From CAYPOY01 sp964412395 (GTDB lineage Bacteria > Chloroflexota > Anaerolineae > B4-G1): a DNA stretch of 26,322 nt. The stretch spans positions 1-26,322 of the forward strand of contig CAYPOY010000026.1 of the NCBI GenBank assembly GCA_964412395.1, written 5' to 3'. Both the position numbers and the translations under genes were made by a program. Within the stretch, counting starts at the first letter, position 1, and every line of letters starts with the position of its first letter. The notes under the pieces were generated by a model. It saw only the letters and a program-made list of their open reading frames with translations. It ran no database searches and had not been told where the DNA came from. Below are positions 1 to 8,000 of this stretch, piece after piece.

Positions 1-18
1 GGACGTTGGTCAACGTCC
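1..18. repeat. Short perfect inverted repeat at window edge
   Basis: The arms GGACGTTG and CAACGTCC are separated by GT. It lies just beyond the stop of the doubtful minus-strand frame 28-282 and could be part of a terminator hairpin for it. No T-tract is visible because the window ends here. Confidence 0.3.
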
Positions 19-27
19 ACTACTGAC

Positions 28-282
28 TCACACGTGCATCGTCACTGTTCCAATGTTCCGAAAATGGCTGTGGGACAAGATGCCATCTTGTCCTACGGGT
101 TCTACCATTTCCACCGCTCGCGCCCTGACGTAGCCGTGCACCAGTCCGTAGACCTGCTGGTAGATCAAGATCTGTTCTCCACGGGTGCGCCCCTGTAACC
201 GTCGGCCCACATTCACCGCGTCTTCAACGACGGCAACACTCACTAGTTGCGGCGCACCAGATATCCGCCGCGCTGCCCGCAC
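28..282 (-). CDS. Doubtful small hypothetical protein (84 aa), possibly a gene remnant
   Basis: This is an 84-codon frame with a GTG start and no convincing ribosome-binding site. The frame stays open upstream to a stop at 343-345, giving about 104 codons without a stop, so it could be the 3' end of a broken gene whose 5' part was lost next to the repeat array at 409-545. The protein is soluble in character, with no signal peptide, membrane segment or motif I recognise. A second minus-strand frame over 243-359 encodes 38 residues with a CGQCG zinc-ribbon-like motif; the two overlap and cannot both be trusted. I assign no function. Confidence 0.22.
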   Translation of the reverse strand: MRAARRISGAPQLVSVAVVEDAVNVGRRLQGRTRGEQILIYQQVYGLVHGYVRARAVEMVEPVGQDGILSHSHFRNIGTVTMHV

Positions 283-408
283 TGCCCGCAGTAGACGATC
301 CTGCTGTGGAAGAGGAGCAAGACAATAGACCCGTCGGGGCGCTCAGCGAGACCGAGCATCTAAACACTCGTGGGGAAAGATGGGAGAGCGATGTCGCTTT
401 TTGAGGTA
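283..408. other. Intergenic stretch with no identifiable feature
   Basis: This is the spacer between the doubtful minus-strand frame and the repeat array. It contains short runs such as TGGGGAAAGATGGGAG, but I see no RNA gene, no promoter on either strand that I would defend, and no terminator with a T-tract. Confidence 0.4.
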
Positions 409-545
409 GGGCTCGGTCGGGAGACCTTCGCCCGTTCGGCAAGGTCTCCTGACCGTCGCCGGAGACCTTCGCCCGTTCGGCAAGGTCTCCTGACCGTCGC
501 CGGAGACCTTCGCCCAACGTCGGGAGACCTTTGCCAACGGCGCAA
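409..545. repeat. Family-1 short inverted-repeat array upstream of gene A
   Basis: A unit of 41 bases starts at 421 and 462 and restarts at 503. Each unit carries GGAGACCTT followed 12 bases later by AAGGTCTCC, a perfect 9-base stem; adjacent units can also pair the other way (AAGGTCTCC at the end of one, GGAGACCTT at the start of the next). Two forms of the element are present: the form with core GGTCGGGAGACCTTCGCCC, and an inverted sister form running GTTCGGCAAGGTCTCCTGAC. The sister form at 434-461 and 475-502 recurs identically over 28 bases inside gene B (6177-6204) and gene C (10292-10319). The 41-base period is not a multiple of three here, unlike the copies inside genes. Confidence 0.9.
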
Positions 546-548
546 AGT

Positions 549-577
549 TTGGCAAAACAGTCTATCTGAGATATAAT
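549..577 (+). promoter_or_regulatory. Sigma70-type promoter for gene A
   Basis: A TTGGCA -35 hexamer at 549-554 (one mismatch to TTGACA) and a perfect TATAAT -10 at 572-577 are separated by 17 bases, the optimal spacing. A start of transcription near 584 would leave a leader of about 65 bases before the gene A start. The repeat array ends immediately upstream of the -35 element, so cruciform formation or protein binding there could affect initiation. The hexamers are seen directly; the activity is inferred. Confidence 0.7.
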
Positions 578-651
578 CAAAAAGGGATAATGATCTTGTC
601 AGCCTATCCCACATCGAGCCAGGTTGAACAGCCGGCTCCCATGGGGTGACT

Positions 652-3600
652 ATGTCAGAACGGGGCAACCTCCCGACCAAGTCAGAACTGGCTGCGGCCT
701 TACGTAACTGTCTGCCCTCGTCTCTTGAGCGACAGTATCTCCTCGGTGACGAGGTCAAAGACCCTTATCCCTGCGCGCAACACCTGGCTGCGCTGTTGCG
801 CACTATCTCCACGTACCTCCCCCGCCAGGTGGTCGCCCCCTTGCTGGCAAACCCGGAGCCAGGCAAGGTAGAGGGGGGCTTCACCTGCGGCACGATGATG
901 TTCGCCGACATCTCCGGCTTCACGGCTATGTCGGAAAAACTCTCCCAATTGGGCAAAGAGGGTGCTGAGGAGATCACGGCCATCGTAAACCGTTTCTTTG
1001 CCGCTTTGCTGGAGGTGACCGACCACTACGGCGGCGACCTGCTCAAGTTCGGCGGCGACGCGCTGCTAGTCTTCTTCGGAGGCGAAAGTCACGTGCTCCG
1101 CGCCTGCCTGGCCGCGCTGCAGATGCAGGACACCATGTCCCGCTTCTCCGAAACGGTCACCTCTCAGGGGGTCTTCCGGCTGCGGATGACGATAGGCTTA
1201 GGCAACGGCCCGCTTTTCATGGCCAACCTGGGCTCGGAAGAAAGTATGGAGTTCGCCGTGATGGGCCCTGGCCTGGCTCAGATGGCGCAGGCGGAAGACC
1301 GTGCCTCAGCGGGTGAGATCTTTATAGACGCGGAGACGTACGATGCCGCCGGTGACCAGGCAATCACTGACCAAACACGGGATGGCTTCCACCGGCTGGT
1401 TGGCTTTCAGGAGAGTAATCTTGACTTGAGTGGCGTGCAGGAGAATCCTCTGGAGACCCTGCCCCCACCTCCAATGGGAGACGACAGCTCGGCGGCTGGC
1501 TCCCCCCCTCCAGGGGGGACTGGGGGGGGCGAAGTCACCCTACGCTGGATTGCGGATATGGTGCGGCGCATCGATGCTCTGGCGCTCTTTCTTCCGCCCG
1601 GCCTGATGGACAAAATCAAATTGGAGCCGGAACGGATCGCCATCGGCGGTGAATATCGCCCAGTGACGGTCATCTTCGCCAATTTCTATGGCATTGACGA
1701 GATCATCCAGGAACTGGGTGCGGGGCGCAGCGCCGAAGTCACGGCCATTCTCAACGCTCACTTCACGACGATGAGACAGATCATCGCCAAGTACGGTGGT
1801 GTGGTCAACAAAGTGGATAGCTACGCCGTGGGCCACCGCATTATGGCCCTCTTTGGCGCACCCCGCGCTCACATAGACGACCCCGAGCGGGCCGTACGGG
1901 CAGCGCTGGAGATGCAGGAGGCGATGGCAACCTTTGCCGAATTGAACACCTCCTGCGGACTCTTCTGCCTCAAACAACGCATCGGCATCAACACTGGCCT
2001 GGTCTTCGCCGGCAACGTCGGCTCGCTCACCCGCCAGGAGTACTCGGCCATGGGTGACGAAGTGAACCTCACCGCCCGCCTTATGGCCGTGGCCACCGAG
2101 GGCCAGGTGATTGTTAGCCAGAGCACCGCCCGCCAGTCCGGCGGCGCTTTTCTGCTCCACGAACAGGAGCCGGTGCGCGTCAAGGGCAAATCATTGCCCG
2201 TCCACAACTACGAGGCGTTGGGCCTGCAAGAGCATCGCGTCCGCGCCGACTACAAGCGTCCATTGATCGGTCGCGACGACGAATGGCAGACGATCCATGC
2301 GCTGACTGACCTGGGGCTGGCCGGCGAGACGCAGGTGCTGACGATTTTCGGCGACGCGGGGCTGGGCAAGTCGCGCCTCCTTGAAGAGGTGACCGCTCAT
2401 TGGACTGAGGAGCATGGGGCATTGAGCATCAGTGCCTCCTGCCCTTCCTTTGGCCGCCACACGCCCTATCTGCCCTGGCTGGATCTGCTCCGCGCTCTCT
2501 TTGGCTTCAACCCGGCCGACTCCGACCGGGTAAAGCTGGAAAAGATCGAGGTTCTCTTACGTGAGATAGACCCAACCTGGCGCGACTGGACGGGGCTGAT
2601 CGGGCGCCTGCTGGGCATGGACGTCGAAGAGAGCGACATGGTACGTGCTCTCGATGCCCAGACCCGCCAACGGATGACCTTTCGCGTTGTCACCGGGCTG
2701 GTGGATCACGTCGCCAGCGAACAGCCGCTGCTGCTGGCGATAGACGACCTGCAATGGGCCGACGACACCTCCGTCGAACTGGTCAACCAGGTGGCGCAAC
2801 AGGTGACCGGGCGGCCGCTTTTGCTGGTGCTGGCCCACCGGCCGGAGGAGTCGTTGGCGTTAGACGTGGCTGACCTCCCCTATTACACTGGTCTCCGGCT
2901 GAAGGAGCTTTCAGACGAGGGCAGCCTGCGCCTGCTGGACATCTTCCTGCCTACCACACCCCAGATGCCGCAGCGACTCAAGGAGTTGATCCTCAAAAAC
3001 GCACAGGGCAACCCGCTCTTTATTGAGGAGGTGGCCCACGCCCTGATCGAAAACTACCTGACCCTGGACGAGGAGAGCGGCACCTACCACGCCCGGGCCG
3101 ACCTGGAGCAGATTGAGGTGCCCGACTCGGTCAACCGGGTGATCATGAGCCGTATAGATCGGCTGGATGAGAGCAGCCGCAATGTGCTGCGGGTCGCCTC
3201 GGTCATCGGCCAGGAGTTCGAGCATTGGCTGCTCAGCGCCATCTATCCCTATCGCCGGGCGGAAGGTGAACTGCGCGAGCGACTGGATATGCTTTCGCAG
3301 CGGGAGATTCTGGAAGGTCCCCCCCCCTCTGTCCCCCCCGCCCGCGGGGGGGAGGTAGGGGGGGGGCCCCCCGCCCGCGGGGGGGAGGTAGGGGGGGTGT
3401 ACCTCTTCCGCCACATTCTGACCCGCGAGGTGGCCTACGAAAGCCTGCTCTACGCCGACCGTCGCCAACTGCACCGTCGCATCGGTGAATCCATCGAGAC
3501 CCAACGGGCTGGCCGGCTGGCCGAATACTGGGAGGTGCTGGCTTACCACTTTGGCCTGGCCGAGGAGTGGGAGAGGGCGCTCAACTATCACCTGCCAGCC

Positions 3601-4974
3601 GGTCACAAGGCACTGTCCTTCTACGCCATCGAGGACGCCTTCCTCGCCTTCCGCCGGGCTCTCAAAGCGGCAGAGCGGATGCCAGGCAGCGAAGATCGCC
3701 AACTGGTGGCTCACGAAGGACTGAGCAAAGTGCTGGACACGCTGGGCAACTATGACGAGGCATTGGCCCATATCTACCAGGCGCAAGACCTGGTGATGGT
3801 GATTGGCTACTCGCCGGAGGAGATAGCCCGCCACCTGGCCGATCTGTGTCGCAGGGCGGCCTCTATCCACGAGAAAAAGAGTGACTACGATACGGCTGCC
3901 AACTGGCTGCATGGGGGGCTGATTGCGCTGGCAGAGATAGAGGCGCTCGAGGCGGCGCGCATCTATCTGATGCGCGCAGGCATCTATCACCGCCAAGGGA
4001 ACAACGCCGAGGCGCTCCGATGGTGCCAGCGCAGTCTGGACCTCGCCAGCCGTTTGAAGGACGAGGACAAAGCACGTCTGAAGGTTCTGGCGCATGCCTA
4101 TTTCCTTCAGGGCTCGATCTACATCCGTTATGGTGACAATGCGCGGGTCATCGAGGTGTGTCAGAAGAGCCTGGCGCTGTACGAGCAATTGGGAGATATT
4201 GCGGGGGCCGGATCGGCGCACAATAATCTGGCTACGGCTTACTTTGAGCTGGGCGATTGGGCGCAGGCTACTGAGCACTATCAGATGGCGCTGGAGATCC
4301 AGACCAAGATTGGCAATGTGCACGAGTGCGGGTTGATCTCTAACAACCTGGGTGGCGTCTATCGGGATCGCGGTCAGTTGGAGCAGGCCGAAGCGCTCTA
4401 CCAGCAAAGCCTGCAAACCTGGCGGGAATTGGGATCAACTTATGGAGAGGCATTCCTCTATATGAACATTGCCTATGTTGCGCTCAGACGCCAGCAATGG
4501 GATCAAGCCATCGAGTATTTGACCCAGAGCCAGGAGTTGTGTGCCCAGATTCGGGCCGAGGATTTTCTGGCCGAAGCCTATCGCCACCTGGCCGAGGCGT
4601 GCCTGGGACTCGGTCAAATCGCCCAGGCAGAAGAGTGGGCCAGGAAGTCTCTAGAGTTAGTTCGGGCACAAGAGATGAAGCTGGAGGAAGGCCAGACCCG
4701 CGTGGTATTGGGGCAGATCCATCGCGCCCGGTGCGAGTGGGACGCGGCCGAGCGGGAACTGCAGGCGGGCCTGGCTATTCTCGAGTCGTTGGACAGCCAA
4801 TACCGGGTGGGGCAGGCGTTGTTTCAGTTGGCCCAATTGCACGGCGATTTGGGCCGCGATGACCAATTTCGCGAGGCCCTTCATCGGGCCAGCGCTATTT
4901 TCGAGCGCCTGGGGGCGCAATTGGATCTAGAGCAGGCAATGGCTGTGAGAAAAGGTGGTGGTGATATGTCGTGA
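652..4974 (+). CDS. Soluble adenylyl cyclase-like protein: tandem class III cyclase domains, AAA/STAND ATPase, TPR region (1440 aa)
   Basis: It is predicted to be a cytoplasmic enzyme making cAMP from ATP, with the order of domains of animal soluble adenylyl cyclase (ADCY10). C1 (about 75-255) has FADISGFT with metal ligand D86, and LLKFGGDALL with K132 and D136. C2 (about 335-520) has lost both metal aspartates (N344, H395) but keeps NKV (K387) and VNLTAR (N472, R476). C1 in turn lacks the Asn/Arg pair, so the two domains should form a single composite active site. The ATPase has Walker A GDAGLGKS (567-574) and Walker B LLLAIDDLQWAD (from 693). TPR-like helices fill about 975-1430. Two in-frame C/G-tract repeats lie in the C1-C2 linker and in a hairpin near 889-915. 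ATG 652 is chosen because GGGG lies five bases upstream; an in-frame GTG at 646 is the alternative. There is no signal peptide or membrane segment. Confidence 0.9.
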   Translation: MSERGNLPTKSELAAALRNCLPSSLERQYLLGDEVKDPYPCAQHLAALLRTISTYLPRQVVAPLLANPEPGKVEGGFTCGTMMFADISGFTAMSEKLSQLGKEGAEEITAIVNRFFAALLEVTDHYGGDLLKFGGDALLVFFGGESHVLRACLAALQMQDTMSRFSETVTSQGVFRLRMTIGLGNGPLFMANLGSEESMEFAVMGPGLAQMAQAEDRASAGEIFIDAETYDAAGDQAITDQTRDGFHRLVGFQESNLDLSGVQENPLETLPPPPMGDDSSAAGSPPPGGTGGGEVTLRWIADMVRRIDALALFLPPGLMDKIKLEPERIAIGGEYRPVTVIFANFYGIDEIIQELGAGRSAEVTAILNAHFTTMRQIIAKYGGVVNKVDSYAVGHRIMALFGAPRAHIDDPERAVRAALEMQEAMATFAELNTSCGLFCLKQRIGINTGLVFAGNVGSLTRQEYSAMGDEVNLTARLMAVATEGQVIVSQSTARQSGGAFLLHEQEPVRVKGKSLPVHNYEALGLQEHRVRADYKRPLIGRDDEWQTIHALTDLGLAGETQVLTIFGDAGLGKSRLLEEVTAHWTEEHGALSISASCPSFGRHTPYLPWLDLLRALFGFNPADSDRVKLEKIEVLLREIDPTWRDWTGLIGRLLGMDVEESDMVRALDAQTRQRMTFRVVTGLVDHVASEQPLLLAIDDLQWADDTSVELVNQVAQQVTGRPLLLVLAHRPEESLALDVADLPYYTGLRLKELSDEGSLRLLDIFLPTTPQMPQRLKELILKNAQGNPLFIEEVAHALIENYLTLDEESGTYHARADLEQIEVPDSVNRVIMSRIDRLDESSRNVLRVASVIGQEFEHWLLSAIYPYRRAEGELRERLDMLSQREILEGPPPSVPPARGGEVGGGPPARGGEVGGVYLFRHILTREVAYESLLYADRRQLHRRIGESIETQRAGRLAEYWEVLAYHFGLAEEWERALNYHLPAGHKALSFYAIEDAFLAFRRALKAAERMPGSEDRQLVAHEGLSKVLDTLGNYDEALAHIYQAQDLVMVIGYSPEEIARHLADLCRRAASIHEKKSDYDTAANWLHGGLIALAEIEALEAARIYLMRAGIYHRQGNNAEALRWCQRSLDLASRLKDEDKARLKVLAHAYFLQGSIYIRYGDNARVIEVCQKSLALYEQLGDIAGAGSAHNNLATAYFELGDWAQATEHYQMALEIQTKIGNVHECGLISNNLGGVYRDRGQLEQAEALYQQSLQTWRELGSTYGEAFLYMNIAYVALRRQQWDQAIEYLTQSQELCAQIRAEDFLAEAYRHLAEACLGLGQIAQAEEWARKSLELVRAQEMKLEEGQTRVVLGQIHRARCEWDAAERELQAGLAILESLDSQYRVGQALFQLAQLHGDLGRDDQFREALHRASAIFERLGAQLDLEQAMAVRKGGGDMS
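1501..1531. repeat. Family-3 C-tract/G-tract palindrome in the gene A linker
   Basis: Runs of seven C, six G and eight G form a palindrome-like element. It is read in frame as SPPPGGTGGG between the first and second cyclase domains (about residues 284-294), where extra residues should be tolerated. It is related to the tracts at 3318-3398, 20268-20346, 24271-24302 and 24684-24720. Confidence 0.75.
3318..3398. repeat. Family-3 C/G-tract element, tandem, inside gene A
   Basis: About 80 bases contain two tandem copies of a unit with a C-run, CCCGC, a G-run and AGGTA, encoding PPARGGEVGG twice. The flanking protein reads REILE before and VYLFRHILTREVAYESLL after, the usual hairpin and helix following the ATPase in this family. 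The insert therefore occupies a hairpin turn without breaking the frame. Nine-base C and G homopolymers are present. Confidence 0.8.
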
Positions 4975-4980
4975 CTACGC

Positions 4981-5018
4981 CGAACGAGGACGTAGGGGCA
5001 ATCCCTTGTGGTTGCCCT
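4981..5018. repeat. Family-2 palindromic repeat between genes A and B
   Basis: The element GAACGAGGACGTAGGGGCAA continues to a GTTGCCC end and forms a GGGCAA...TTGCCC stem. Close copies occur at 5262-5300, 5304-5327 (partial) and 9797-9835. No T-tract follows, so it is not a standard intrinsic terminator, although a hairpin in the A-B leader could affect read-through. Confidence 0.8.
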
Positions 5019-5069
5019 CCGCCGAATTGCTAACGTCACACTACAAGCGTGACCTACAGCTACAAAGGG

Positions 5070-5075
5070 AAGGAG
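5070..5075 (+). promoter_or_regulatory. Ribosome-binding site deciding the start of gene B
   Basis: AAGGAG lies six bases before ATG 5082, a textbook spacing. It favours this ATG over the in-frame GTG at 5049, which would place 11 extra residues before an otherwise normal signal peptide. Confidence 0.85.
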
Positions 5076-5081
5076 AACCAG

Positions 5082-8000
5082 ATGTACCGCAAAAGATTTA
5101 CCTGGCTTATTTTAGTGACCGCACTGCTCCTCTTGCCTCAGGCCACTCCCCTGCCTGTCCTCTCACAGGCTCCCGACCCCCCCCGGCCCCCCCGAAGCGG
5201 AGGGGAGAACATCCCATCGCCTCGGTCAGAGACCTTCGGCGAACAGTCAGAGACCTTCGGCGAACAAGGACGTAGGGGCAATCCCCTGTGGTTGCCCTTC
5301 GGCGAACAAGGACGTAGGGGCAATCCCGTTGGGCGAAGGTCTCCCGACCGAGCCCTGCCCTTGCAGGCGACCAATCCCAGCATCTTTGTGGACGAAACGT
5401 ATAACGACGTTTACGGCTATACCGATGCTTATGCTTCTGTGACCGTCGTGCTTAAGGACTCCGGCGGCAGCACCAAAGAGACCGTCTACGGCACAGCCGA
5501 TAGCGGTGGATACTACTACGTCTACTTCTACTACTCGTACGTCGATCCAGGGGACGTGGTCGAGGTGACGGCTGGCAGCAACTTTGCCAGCCTCACCGTT
5601 GACACCCTCACCGGGCGGGTGGACCGCGTCAACGACCGGGTCACCGGCACTGCGCCTGCCGGGCGGGGTATGTCTGCTTCCATCTGGCAGGAGCGGGCCA
5701 GTTGCAGCAGCGAGTACGACTATGTTTGGTTCTCCAGCGGTGCGGGCAGCTTTAGTGTGACGTTCCCCTATGTCACCGACATCATCAATGGAGCATACGT
5801 CTCGATCTACTCCTACGACGCCAACGAGAACGCGACGATCATCTATCGTCATGCTCCCGTCCTTTGGGCTGAGCACTTGAGGAACGAAGCCTGGGGTTAC
5901 GTCGAGCCTTATGCGGCTTTTACCGCTGTGCTCAGGGACGCCGGCGGCGGGGTTCGGGAGACCATCTCGGACACTGCGGGCGAAACTGGCTACTATTGGG
6001 CACCGTTTGCTACGCCCTTTGCCGCTGGCGATCGGATAGAGGTCACCTTCGGCGGCGAGACGCTGATTGTACCGCTAAATCTGATCGGCAATATCAACAC
6101 CGCCGCCGACACCGTTTCGGGCATGGCGCACGGGCCGAATGTCCCTTTGGTGGTTGATGCCTATCACTATGACGCTGTTCGGCAAGGTCTCCTGACCGTC
6201 GCCGATGGCTACTACGACGAGTATTGCAGCGAGGCAACGGCCGGCAGCGCCAGCCCTTACGCCTACACGGCAGACTTCTCCGGGATTGTAGACCTGGTCG
6301 AAGGCGATTATGCCTACGTCAACGCATATTCGGCGGACTATAACTACTACCAGGTTCGCACGTACGCCTGCCAGGAGACCGCGATCGCCAACTTTACCAC
6401 CTTCGACAACGAGGACAACAACCACACCGGTGCCTGCGATGGTGATATGGACATTTACCTGTTCAACGACGACGCACTGGCTCCTATCGAGTTTAACATC
6501 CTGGTTACCGAGCCTGCGATCGAGTCGGCCTGGCTGTTGATCAACGCCTGGGACATTGACGAGGAGTCCGGTGAGCGCGACGCTGTCAGCTTCAACGGCC
6601 ATCCCCTGGGTGCTCTCACTGGCGCCGACAGCACATGGAGCTCCTCTGTCTTTAACGTCAATCCCGCCTGGGTACAGATGGGCGACAACCTGGTGGAAAT
6701 TGACATTGATATCCTGCACCCCGACGATCCGCATTGGGCCGTGAAGGTGGATTGGGGCCAGTTGCTGCTTAATCAGCAAAGAGGCAATGCCTATTTCCGC
6801 TATGCCCGGCTGGATCAAACCGGCTACGAACCTGGAAGTACCATCTATGTGGACGCCGAACTGGACACCGTCCTGACCAGCCAGACCCTGGACCTGGAGT
6901 TCAACCTGATCGGCCCGGATGGGTTCGTCATTGACAGCCACGTCTACTACGGCTGGCCCATCAACGACGTCTACGACGAGCCCTATTCCACCTCTTTCTA
7001 CCTATCCTACGGCGCTGATCCGGGCATCTATCAGGTCAAGGCCATGGCCTTCGACTCTGGCACCCCCTTCTTACAGGACACAGAGACGCTCGAGTTCGTC
7101 GTGGACAATTACGAGCCCAACAACCTGTGGACCGATGAGTGGACTCAGGAGTACCCTATCGCCACTGGCACGGCCTACGAATCCCGCATCCTCCGAGGAG
7201 ACGACCTGGAGTGGTACAAGCTGATGGTGCCCCAACCCGCTGTGGTTACCGTGACGCTGACCAACCTGCCCGAGGACTATGACCTGGTGCTCTTTGCTGA
7301 CCTTGACGTTGCCCCTGGGGGGACAGCGGAAGACGTGTTGGGCGAGCTGGGCGACAGCCAGGAAGTGGACGCCGCCGGCCAGATGACGTCCATCGGCCAG
7401 ATGACGTCCATCGGCCAGATGACGTCCATCGGTCAGATGACGTCCATCGGCCAAATGACGTCCATTGGTCAGATGACGTCCATCGGTCAGATGACGTCCA
7501 TCTCGGCCCAAAGTGGCAGGGCCAACGAGGTCGCCACCACCCGGGTGCGCGTGCCGCGTACAACGCTTTACATCCTGGTGGTGTCTACGAATGGAGCGTC
7601 TAGCCAGAGGCCGTATCGCCTGCAGGCGAGCAGTATGCCTCTGGAGGGTTACGGTGAGTGCCATACCTCCATCACGCCTGGAGAGGCTACCTCCGTCTAC
7701 CCTCCCACCGTCACCGATCCCGAAACCCTGATCCTGCTCAACTACCGGCGGATGGGCGGACAATACGGGAGCACGGCCGCAGGCGATTTGCGCGACAAAC
7801 TGCACGCCCTGGCCGATCACCCCACTGTGAATGGCGTGGTCGTCCCGGTGGAGAATAATGCGGCGGTAAGCAACGCCTACTTCAATTGGGATAACTACAA
7901 CGCCTGCGATCCCAACACGGCTAATCAAGTCGGCGATGCCATCAAGGACATCGTGCTTTCCTACTACCAGGTCTACTCGCCAACGCTGAAATACCTGGTC

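Noticed and set aside
243..359. 38-codon minus-strand frame with a CGQCG zinc-ribbon-like motif
   Set aside because: It overlaps the frame 28-282 in another phase, has no good ribosome-binding site, and only two of the four cysteines expected for a zinc ribbon.
641..649. Two-codon upstream frame ATG GGG TGA overlapping the gene A start region
   Set aside because: It is too short to judge. The GGGG is more simply read as a weak ribosome-binding site for ATG 652.
2911..4416. Long minus-strand open frame (501 codons) opposite gene A
   Set aside because: It is antisense to a well-supported TPR/ATPase coding region; it has low-complexity Q/V/L-rich content, no domain and no ribosome-binding site. 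It is a by-product of GC-rich codon use.
5049..5081. GTG 5049 as the start of gene B
   Set aside because: AAGGAG is ideally placed for ATG 5082, which gives a normal signal peptide; the longer form puts polar residues ahead of it.
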